From the NCBI GenBank assembly GCA_905147135.1, contig LR990041.1:23667712-23731711 (forward strand): DNA of 64,000 bases, given 5' to 3'. Origin of the DNA: Blastobasis lacticolella (Eukaryota > Arthropoda > Insecta > Lepidoptera > Blastobasidae). The translations under genes and the position numbers were made by a program. The notes beneath the pieces were generated by a model. That model ran no database searches, was not told where the DNA came from, and saw nothing but the letters and a program-made list of their open reading frames with translations. Shown here piece after piece: positions 43,241-53,200 of the stretch (position 1 is its first letter; each line of letters starts with the position of its first letter).

Positions 43241-44434
43241 CTAAGATGAAACAATAGGCCCGAAGATTTTATTGTAATCTTGTTGATTGCGAAATCGATG
43301 TATGATTGTGTCTTCGGTTTTCCTAGCAAAAATGCGGCCGTGCTTCGTCCAGACAAATCTCCATCTGTTCTCGCCTCCGGCCTTGCGAACCAGGTAAAAT
43401 AGATTACGGTTGGACTTAGTAAGACGCTCATTGACATAAAAAGGCTTGGCCTGGTGGTCGGGCAACCCTAGACCTTCCGTGTTAATGCCTCGTCGCGCGC
43501 GTGCACTTGTCAAGAGGCCGTCTTTCAAGGCTTGTCGGGACAAACGCACAACAATAGGTCGTGGTCTGGGAATTTTCTCTGGTTCCTTACCTCCTTTAGG
43601 ACCAACCCTCGTGGCACTTACGACGTCAGATTCCTGGAGGGAGAAGCTCAATTTCGTAGCAGCACTCATTACTACGTGCATTACGGACTCACCGTCAAAT
43701 TCGGGAATACCCGATATCTCCACATCATTCTGGAGTGATTGTTGTTCTCGGCTATTCAGATTTTCTTCCAGCTGTGTCAGAGAAGACAAAAGCCCCCGCG
43801 TATCAGATAATGACGTGTATTGTTCCTTTAAGTTCTGGACTTCAGTACGTAAGGTATTATTTTCGCCTTCAAGAGCTTGAATTCGGGCGTCGGCAGAATG
43901 TACGGACACAAACAAATCGGAAATTTGGGAACCTAAAAAGTCCGTTGTAGCTGTGAAGTCACTTTTCAGCTGTTCGATGGTGGAATTAAGTTCGGTCTTT
44001 ATGTCCTGCACGATGGTAGTGCGCAGATCACGAAACTTCAAATCGAGCATGTCATTTAACCTGGCTCCCAAGTTTTCCTCCAGTAGTTTAGTGACACATT
44101 CCAAGGTGAGCGCAGGAATGGAGCGGGCCTCTGCTTCCGAAGGTAAGCCCTTAAATGATGCGGGTGAGTCGGATTTATTTTGTTCAAAATAACTGTCTTC
44201 GTACGACATATCCATTTCTCTAGAGGCTCCCTTGCGTTGTTCTGGAGTTTCATGGGCCTTGTCAAGGCATGTTGGACAGCGCCATTTAGTCATAAAATCG
44301 CTTAAGTTGCTCCTGTACTGCTCAGACGGTATATTAAGGCATTTATAATGATACGTACGCTTGCACGATACGCATCTCAGCAAATGGTCAGCATCAATAG
44401 CTACAAGACACGCCAAACACTTCATAGTGCTCAT
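43241..44434 (-). CDS. LINE ORF1 with PHD finger and FP25-like domain, 397 aa
   Basis: Predicted nucleic-acid-binding partner of ORF2. An N-terminal C4HC3 PHD finger is complete: C6, C9, C21, C24, H29, C32, C53, C56. Residues about 100-230 are coiled-coil-like (LEENLGARLNDMLDLKFRDL, then QALEGENNTLRTEVQNLKEQ). Residues 240-300 resemble an RRM-like core (DVEISGIPEF). The C-terminus (PFYVNERLTKSNRNLFYLVR and FVWTKHGRIFARK) is the FP25-like domain also seen at 12400-12550. The frame is intact and starts at the first Met after the GC-rich leader. Confidence 0.88.
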   Translation of the reverse strand: MSTMKCLACLVAIDADHLLRCVSCKRTYHYKCLNIPSEQYRSNLSDFMTKWRCPTCLDKAHETPEQRKGASREMDMSYEDSYFEQNKSDSPASFKGLPSEAEARSIPALTLECVTKLLEENLGARLNDMLDLKFRDLRTTIVQDIKTELNSTIEQLKSDFTATTDFLGSQISDLFVSVHSADARIQALEGENNTLRTEVQNLKEQYTSLSDTRGLLSSLTQLEENLNSREQQSLQNDVEISGIPEFDGESVMHVVMSAATKLSFSLQESDVVSATRVGPKGGKEPEKIPRPRPIVVRLSRQALKDGLLTSARARRGINTEGLGLPDHQAKPFYVNERLTKSNRNLFYLVRKAGGENRWRFVWTKHGRIFARKTEDTIIHRFRNQQDYNKIFGPIVSS

Positions 44435-44614
44435 TTATAGATATATATTTAGCAACGAAAGAATAGCAAAGCGATGCACTCGATAACAAAGACAGCGCGC
44501 ACCGTAGCAAAACTCGTAGAGAGGTCAGCGTAGCGGTCGTTACGCGTGCACAGCAAACAAAGCGCCGCCGCCGCACTGCGTTGGCAGATAGCGGAGCGCA
44601 ATTTGAAGCGTTAC

Positions 44615-44696
44615 GCACCGTTGACAGTGGCCTAGTGGCAGAGCGCGCGAAAATTGCGCTCAGAGGTCCCGAGTTCAAATCCTCACCGGTGCACCA
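44615..44696 (+). other. tRNA-like segment ending in an encoded CCA
   Basis: It has an A-box match (TGGCCTAGTGG), a B box (GTTCAAATCC), a 6-bp acceptor-like pairing (GCACCG with CGGTGC) and ACCA directly after it. The D and T stems pair poorly and there are extra bases before the A box, so this is not a sound tRNA gene. It may be a SINE head or tRNA pseudogene at the 5' border of the LINE. Confidence 0.4.
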
Positions 44697-44914
44697 ACCA
44701 GGGTTCCACGATAGACCGCGAACAACAAAATGTTTCTGTCCTTATTGCGAACACGCCCACTGGGAGGAGTTTATCCACTTAAACACCACAAGAGCAAGCA
44801 GGAATTGATTTTAAGGTCAGGGACCAATCACAAATTATAAATTGTAAATTCCGACAATCGACCGACACAGATTGTAAGCACGTCAATACTACACCGCGGC
44901 GCGCGCGCAACTCA

Positions 44915-45071
44915 TTTCATATTATGATTCATATTAGAGTGCCATAAACTAATCTTATTCAGTGGCCAACACTGGAACTAAGTAATGTCATTTAAAATGA
45001 TCATATCAATATCAACAACAGCGACACCGCAGATAAGTTTGTGACAAATTAATATGAATCATATTATGAAA
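44915..45071. mobile_element. 157-bp MITE with 22-bp terminal inverted repeats
   Basis: The ends TTTCATATTATGATTCATAT and the complement of the right end match at 21 of 22 positions. The interior (GTGGCCAACACTGGAACTAAG) resembles the repeat at 31840-31900. The outer flank GCCTTTTTAGACCCC also occurs, inverted, near 39645-39660, so the element could extend further. Confidence 0.6.
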
Positions 45072-45114
45072 CGCTAATGTGGCCTTTTTAGACCCCTGCG
45101 CGGTTTGTCCCAAT

Positions 45115-45560
45115 TGTTTATTTATTTATTTAACTATTTATTGCACACAATAAAGAAATACAGAGATATAACATAGACGACCTGAGTGGTTCAGTGGTCA
45201 ACATGCCGGTCTGCCACGCAAGAGGTCCCGGGTTCGATTCCCGGCTGGGCAGAAATTGAAATGATGAATTTTAATTTCTGTTACGTGTCTGGGTGTTCTA
45301 TGTATAATAAGTATGTATTTAAAAAGTATTTAAGTAGTTTATCAGTTATTTAGCACTCATAGTACAAGCTTTGCTTAGTTTGGAGCTAGATGGCGTTGTG
45401 TGAATTTGTCCATGAATATTTATTTATTCATTTATTTATAGATATAACTGACACAACAGGCACTACTTATTTCTAAAAGAAATTTCCTACAGAAAGGAAA
45501 TTTTTGGCTAAGAAATGCAGATACGACACGCACAATTTATGAATAATTTATGCAGTTTAT
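45115..45560 (-). mobile_element. LINE 3'-end repeat, split by a SINE
   Basis: Two halves, 45115-45177 and 45438-45560, match the uninterrupted repeat at 36536-36862 (TTATTGCACACAATAAAGAA, then TAACTGACACAACAGGCAC). Together they give the pre-insertion sequence across the SINE site. Confidence 0.75.
45178..45437 (+). mobile_element. SINE family A, full length with target duplication
   Basis: Starts CGACCTGAGTGGTTCAGTG, has the B box GGTTCGATTCC, body, CAAGCTTTGCTTAGTTTGG and an ATTT-repeat tail. ATAGA is duplicated at 45173-45177 and 45438-45442 within an older LINE tail. This is the best complete copy of the family here. Confidence 0.92.
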
Positions 45561-46344
45561 GCAGATTTGATTTCTAAACAGAAACCTTTTCTTATTATCT
45601 GTCAGCAAACGTGCAGTGCCCGCAAAGCCAACGCACAGACGTCGTGTCGCACCCGCCTAGTCGTAGTGCCACGACCGCGTATTTACGTAGTCGTCGGCAC
45701 GTTTTCATTCCATAACTTTAGTTTTTGAATTTTAATTAGTTTCTGAATGAACCTAAATAGTTTATTTTAACATAGCAACGAAGGAACCGAGGGTTGCTGT
45801 CAAACTGTAATTATGTTATGGGTGACAGTTATACTCTTATTTGCTCATCTGCTCAATTGACACTGGGTTGCTTAAAAATATTCTTCTTCTCACCCTCTTA
45901 AGCAACTTTTTGTATGGTCTAATAGTGTTTAGTTCGAGTATGCGCAAGACAGATTAACTGTTCTTAGGTATGGCGTTCTTAACATTGCTATTATTGGGAG
46001 TTGTTATTACTGTCTGTCAAATTTAATTCCATTCTAGAAAGAAATATATTTCGCGCACAATTGAACACATTTACTAACGTTCAATCGCACCAACTTACAT
46101 ACATTAAAAACATCAAACCCATGAAGGAATGTCAATGAAACGGTACATAAAAGGAGACTGGGTAAGTATGTAGGGGAAGTGGACTATGGCCAAATAACAT
46201 TATCGGTATAGAATTTACATTAGCACCCTCAAATACATCCTTGTAGAGAAAGGCATCAAAATCTGACCGAAAATTCTTAAAAAAGAACAGGTATTTACTA
46301 GGCTCATTTTGTATGGGAAGTGCCCTATAAACCAATCTGAATTT
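45561..46344. other. Gene-free stretch
   Basis: A GC-richer patch lies at 45605-45700; the rest is AT-rich. No open frame or repeat that I can name. Confidence 0.35.
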
Positions 46345-47240
46345 ATTTGTCACATGTTTGTATGACTATAAATGCTTTTTTCTCGAAACTGCCGGGTCCG
46401 ATTTTGATGACGTGCGGCATAACAACAGAGCTGAAGGTGCTCAACCTATACTCCGTAACCTTGTCGCTGCTGGTTCAAAGAATACCGCACTTGTCATACA
46501 AGTATAACAAGAGATGCTTTTTTCTTGAATGTGTCGTGGTCGATTTTGATGTCGTGTGGCATAAGAACATAGTTGAAGGTGTTCAACCTATACTTTGTAA
46601 CCATGTTGCTGCTGGTTCAAAGAATACCGCACTTGTCATACAAGTGTGACAAAACTATGCTTTTTTCTTGAAACTGCCGGGACCGATTTTGATATTGTGT
46701 GGCATAAGAACATAGTTGCAGGCTGCTCAACCTATAAACCATAACCATGTTGTTGCTGGTTAAAAGGATATGGGAATTGCCATACAAACATGTGACAAAT
46801 AAATGCTTTTTTCTCGAAACTGTAGGGACCGATTTTGATGACGTGCGGCATAACAACAGAGGTGAAGGTGCTCAACCTATACTCCGTAACCTTGTCGCTG
46901 CTGGTTCAAAGAATACCGCACTTGTCATACAAGTATAACAAGAGTTGCTTTTTTCTTGAATGTGTCGTGTTCGATTTTGATGTCGTGTGGCATAAGAACA
47001 TAGCTTATGGTCCGCAACCTATACTTCGTAACCATGTTGCTGCTGGTTCATAGATTACGGCACTTGTCATACAAATGTGACAAACAAATGCTTTTTTCTC
47101 GAAACTGCCGGGACCGATTTTGATGCCATCTTGTACAAATATGCAGCTGAGGCACCCTAACCCATAGGTCATCATCGTAATGCTGCTGGTTCATAGACCA
47201 CTTTTGCCCAGTCTCCTTTGTATGAAAATCGTACAAACAA
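46345..47240. repeat. About 144-bp tandem array, six copies, 3' of gene B
   Basis: The marker ATGCTTTTTTCTCGAAACTG (or a close variant) recurs at 46372, 46514, 46657, 46803, 46945 and 47088, giving a period of 142-146 bp. Units also share GACCGATTTTGATG, CATAAGAACATAG and GTTGCTGCTGGTTCA. Short frames across it arise from the repeat. It ends a few bases before the stop codon of gene B. Confidence 0.9.
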
Positions 47241-47253
47241 TACAATTTGTAAA

Positions 47254-50200
47254 TTATAATATACTTGTTAAATCTTTTTCATCTAAAAAGTGCTGCCAAT
47301 GGTATTCGTTGAGGTCCCATCCATAGATCTGCGGATGCGTTCTTTTTGGCTTTTGAGGTTGTGCCTTGGGCTTCTCAGTCGCTTGTTCCAGGAAGCCGTG
47401 TTGTTCCAGTTTCTTCCATATGCTTGTTTTGTTCATCGTCTCCTCAATAGGCTTTCGAATCGAGCGGGTGATATTTTGAGTGCCCACGCGTTTGGTCGTG
47501 GTCCTTCTCGAGTTTGTGGTGGGAATAAGGGCAGTGGTAATCACAGCTGTAGTAGGAGAAAGACGAAGAAGAGGCGATACTTCCTTCGATACTGCAGACA
47601 CTTCTACAGATTGTGGTGGTGGTGTAAAATCTTCAGACTTTTCTACCTCACCGGATTCTTCGTCTTTATCTTCGTTGTAGTCTTCAGCAACTTCATCAGC
47701 ATAAGTTTTCTAGTTTAACACAGACATTAATTAATAGGGCAGTAATTTGTAACACTTAAGGTGGCAGCCTGGATGATTAATATAGATTGAAGTTTAGTGC
47801 TATTGAAGTGGTCACCAGTATCTGTAGGCAGTGACCACTCCCCATCAGGTGGCCCGCTTGCTGTTTAATTATTGTGTGACAAAAAAAATGAAGTTTCTAG
47901 AACAACAGGTCATCAAGGAAAAAATGTCGCAGATCAGACGGACAGTAGAACGTCCCATCAAATTATAATAATGAAAGTTTTTAAATGAGGAGTTTACCAG
48001 TAGGTATTGTCAATTGGTTTCAAAAAGCATCAATAGATGGCACTCCTAAAATTTTGGTAATTTTTTACCAAAAGGTTCAACGAAATGTATTTTAATACAA
48101 ACCTTTCATATTTGTATTGCGTCCATTCTTGATCCTAGTGTCCATGAAACGCTTTGACTCAGTCAGATGTTTGTTTTGTTTGTAATAATTTATTACAACC
48201 TCTAAAATTGTTAAAAGCTATTGATAAATACCATATTATCCAATACAACGTACCCAGTGTTTAGAACCTATTTCAAGCGATTATCAATTACCAAAATTGT
48301 CGGGGCGCCATCTATGGAGTGGTTAGGAATGCTTTAGATACCTATTGGAAAACTGCTCATTAACAAGACTATGCTTGTGTAGAGTCATGGCTTGTACCTG
48401 TGTAGTTTCTCTACCACTTACAATGTGGTCTATGGCAATCCCCAAGCCACAGACCACATTTAATGGGCATCCATGGTGGGACACAGGACAGTTAAATGAC
48501 CCAGATTAACAATCAACATCATTTCATGATATATTTAAAAAGAGTTTTATATTTTAGGTTGCCAAAGGTCATTCGCTGCGGACCTTGAGACTGGTTGCAC
48601 AGTCTCAAGGCGCCCCGGCTTCGCACGAGTATTAACCTTAATAAGTTATGTATTTAAACCTTCCTCACGAATTACTCTGTCTATTGGTGTAAACTACATA
48701 AAAATTCATAGTTTTTGAGTTTATCGCGAACACACATGTGGACAGACACGGCGTATTACTAGTAACAGACGTGTCGATTCCGCAGACGCCGGCCACCGTT
48801 GGAAAGCGCTATGAGGAAGGATTTAAATGCGATTTTCAATAATAGATACATATTTTTGTTATATTATACAAGACAGGCCTTTGAACGCCATCACATCTGG
48901 TGGTATGTCACGATGCGGTCAAAGGATGGAGCATGCCCGTCATTGCCCGTCTTGAAACAGCATATTCACTCTAGCCTTGAAGGCATCCAGATTATATTGA
49001 TCAGGGAACGCGTTCCACTCCTTAGCCGTACGCATTATTAAAGTAAAGTGCGGATAGCTGGAAGATCCACGACATAAGGATAATTATTGATTCAAGAGGA
49101 AGGTTTATAAGCAACAAAAAAGGGGTAGGTAGTTGTACGCGAACGAAGTCGCGCCGAGTACACTAATACTATGTATTGTGTTAAAAGAATGAAGAAAGTT
49201 AGTTAACTGGTCTGTACAGGCATACCCGTGGACTTGCCGCTTTTGTCTTGATAGAGGTGGTGGTTTTAGGCGGTTCGGTGGCCAATCTCAGTGCTTGGTT
49301 GTATTTCTTAGGCACCTGCGAGAGCATTTGGGTTAAGTGGGAGACCTCGAACCACATCTTTTCCATCCATTCCACGCGCTTTAAGGCAAGACCTATGTTG
49401 TCCGATTTATACCTCTCAGATCTCTTGAGTAACTCGACCATGACACGGTACCTGAAATAACCAGTAAACCAATAATAATAATAAGAGTATATAGTTCGAC
49501 TTGGGACCTCCACCTTACAGAATACCGCAGCTAAACCTTGCCTGTTTGCCTGCTGTATGAAATAAAATAAAAAATTACTTGTTAGATATGCTAGCTAATG
49601 CCGTCGTCGAAGCCAGGTTGACCAAGACTAACTCTGAGTAAGTCGGAGTCCAGGAAAAAACGGTTTTGGTAGCCGATTGGCATACCGTGACGGTATATTA
49701 TTATTATTTACTAGCCGTTCCCAATTTCTTTCACGCCCGCGCAGTTCGGAACGATGTAAACATTCAACTTTCCCATGGGACGCTGTAATTTTTCTGAGAT
49801 AAAAAGAGCTTTTGTCACTCGATAAGAACTTCCTATTAGTGAAAGTTTTTGAGTTTATTTATGACAAACTAAAATACGAATTTTTTCTCTTTTTAATATT
49901 AGTATTAATATAACCACCTGTCTATTATCTCTCCGGTAAGATACCCAACTTCAAAAAAATACGTCTCTTCGTACTTCCACCGCACATCGATGAGTCTCTG
50001 CGCTTTGTATCTGCCTGTGTTCTCTTCATATCTTATCTGCAGACACAACCACAAATAAATAAAATATCAGAATCCAAAACAACCCCTTCATTGGAACTTT
50101 ACCAGTGTTGCTGCGAAGTAATTCAAATTCAAATTCGGGATTAATTAATCTCTAATTAATCGTGAAAAAAACCTGCGCTTTCAGTTGACTGAATGTGTAA

Positions 50201-53200
50201 CCATCATCTAAGTAGGTAGAGGATCAGACGTCACTCTAATTTACCTGTTTTTTTATAGTTAGACCAGCCAGGCATTATACCGCAATCTCACCTGGTGGTA
50301 AGCGACGATGCGGCCGAAGATTGTCTAGGAACCGAAAAGCACGTTTGTCTAGGAACAGCCAATTCACTCTAACCTTGAAGGCGTCTACATTATAATGATC
50401 AGGGAACACACTTGTAGGCAACGAGATCCATTTCTTCCGTACGTCCTGCCGTACGCATTATAAAGGTTGAGAGATCCACAACATAAGGATGAAGCGTTCG
50501 CCTGAACCACGTCTCTCGATGGCGGAAAGTACAACTGCTTCGCACACTTTCCGAAATGTAAAGCAGACCGACATACGCGCAACCGTATACCGATGCTCGA
50601 GGCTCTACAGCTACGTTTCAATCAAACTGCGTCCACTTACTACACCTCCCATTAGGTAGACTGACGATCTGGTAAATATCGCAGGTATCAGCTGGATGCG
50701 GAAGGCATAAGACTGGCCATTGTGGAGATCTCTGGGGGAAGCCTATGCCCAGCAGTGGGCGTCCTCCGGCTGATGTGATAAGTGCATCAGACCCACCCTG
50801 AGCAATTGCTGTGTTCTTGTTCTCACGCGCTCGCCGGCGGGGACAGGAGCGAAATCTATCACGGCGGTCGTTTGCGTGAGGGGTGCCCACCACGACTCTA
50901 CGTGTACCACTGAAACTAAAAAAAGTATTTTCTGGTTTCCTACTCAATTATAAAATGTTGGTTCCAAAAATATTGGGGCGACATATACCGCTACAAAAGA
51001 GTAGCTCGAACTGATACTCATACAGTCGTCTATGCATACCTACGTCTTCAACTCCACATCCTATCTCATGTTTGCCAAAGTGCCTAGTCGTTTTTTATAC
51101 CAGTAAAGGTGCATCCAAATCTAGCGCGCAAGCGGGACGATGCATTAATCATATGAAACAATGAGAGGTTTACAATTTTTAAATAGATGGCGTTGTACTG
51201 AACTCTTATGTCAAGTTTGTACTAAGAGTTATACAGGAGGATATATCGTCGTAAATTGACTATAGCTAGCTCCACAGACATAACAGACTAAACACAAATC
51301 ACAAATATTCCCTGTTCGCTCACTCTACAATTATTATGAATCTTGCTATCCGTTTTTCGTCTATTAAAATAAGCTATAAGAAAATGACGCGCGCAATGTT
51401 TTGAACGTTCGACATGTTGCTCAAGCTAATATCGACCTGACGTTTCTCTTGAAACATCGGTGTAAACTTTATAATTTCCTAATAAAATTCAAACCATTTA
51501 AAATACGGTTTAATTTAGTGCACATTAATGTGAAACCGCAAATTATGGAAATACACCTGGATTATCTTTTCATCGGTAAGTAATTTCATTCGTGGTCGCG
51601 GCGATCGGGAATCAATTTTAGAAATTGTGACAAAATATGCATCGTAATAGTGTGAATTTGCAATCATTAAAATGCTTTACCTTAAAACAACATGCGATTA
51701 AAGATAGATTTAAAATTATTGGCAAATTAAGCAATATTTCGGTGATCGAAAATATTTTGATGCTAACAGGGTCGGATTTAGTATTCATTGTATAGAATTT
51801 AAATACTCAAATCTTGTAAATAGCGGTCCACAATTTTATGTGTATTAAGTCACATAGGCCAACCTGTGGATAATTGAGATACCGGTGAAATCATAACCCT
51901 CCTTTTTGCAAAACCAAGCACTGCCGATTCACGGATCGAGAGATCAAAATCATCATCTTACCTTTTATTATAGTGACAATATTAAATTATAAGGACAAGG
52001 TTAAAATAGGGCGTATTTTGTTTCGTATTTAAACTCGGTATGTACTCTCTGCTCCTGTATATAAAATTGTTTCTCTATGAGCTAGCCCACAACATGGGCA
52101 CGGACCATGGACTTACTACCCAAAGGGACTGCGCACTGCTTTGACTAAAACCGGACAGAGCGAGAATCACCATCGATAGTCCTTTGTCCCTTTCTAACAG
52201 TGTAAACACAATGTTATTGGCATAATCACCGTCATTCTAAATTGACAAGTTTCATGTTTGGTGTTGCCATTATTGGATAAATATATTTACCGTGAATTTG
52301 GTGTTATTATGAGGTAATCCGTACAATCCGAAAAGTAGTTATCAGAATGCCTTTTGATCTACTGAACGTTTCTCCGACATACGTCGAGTCGACATAATTA
52401 TTAACCGACTCACTGTTCCACAAAACAGATAAAAGAGTTCGGTAACGATTTATCCTACAACACTAGTTTCTAAAGAGAAGTGATAGTACTCGTCGATATC
52501 TAAATTTCGGGTGACAGCTGTCAAACTTAAATGTGTTATAACTCGGAACCCATTGGTTCTAGAACACTAGTTTCTAAAGAGATATGATAGTAGTCGTCGA
52601 GATCTGCATTTCGTATGACAGCTGTCAAAGTTAAATATTTTGTAACTCGGAACCCATTGGTCCTAAAACACTAGTTTCTGTAGAGAAATGATAGTACTTG
52701 TCGAGATCTACATTTCGTATGACAGCTGTCAAACTTAGAACTGTCATCCGAAATGTAGATCTCGATGAGTACTATCGTATTGCTCTAGGAGCTAGTGTTC
52801 TAAGACTAATCGTTTCCGAGTTACAACAGTTCTAAGTTTGACAGCTGTCATGCGAAATGTAGATCTCGACGAACACTATCATTTTTCTTTAGGAACGAGT
52901 GTTATAGCACCAATAGTTTAGGAGTTACTCCTCGAGGAGTGCTATCATTTCACTCTAGGAACTAGTGTTCTAGGGCCAATAGTTTCCGAGTAGCAGGGTA
53001 AGCTTGGGCTGGACCCTGGTGAAAACATGACCTTCAGATTGCACCCGGTCCAGCTCTCTGGCCCTGAGGTCGGTGTCGCGCCAAATAACAAAAGTAATTC
53101 AAAATTTGCATCAACAATGGTTGCAACACTAGAAAGGGACACAGGACCCTCGATGGTGACTCTCGCACTGCCCGGTTTTATTCAAAGCAGTGCGCAGTCC

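Larger units (their letters stand above)
39665..44700 (-). mobile_element. Nearly complete LINE (CR1/Jockey group) with PHD-type ORF1
   Basis: A minus-strand non-LTR element: a 5' region above 44434, intact ORF1, a 248-bp spacer, ORF2 with two frameshifts, and a 3' end with AATAAA followed by a (TATTC)n tail (39670-39693 on the plus strand reads TAGAA repeats). A second 3' end with the same tail lies at 53613-54067. The exact 5' limit is unclear, somewhere between 44450 and 44700. Confidence 0.85.

Noticed and set aside
44615..44696. Functional tRNA gene
   Set aside because: The D and T stems do not pair and the spacing before the A box is wrong; CCA is encoded, which animal nuclear tRNA genes lack. 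Kept only as a tRNA-like segment.
46617..46856. Cys/Ser-rich minus-strand frames across 46345-47240
   Set aside because: They recur with the 144-bp tandem unit and have no conserved start; they are repeat by-products.
51401..51583. Plus-strand exon ending at a GTAAGT inside gene B intron 1
   Set aside because: The donor-like site is isolated; I found no matching acceptor, paralog or domain.
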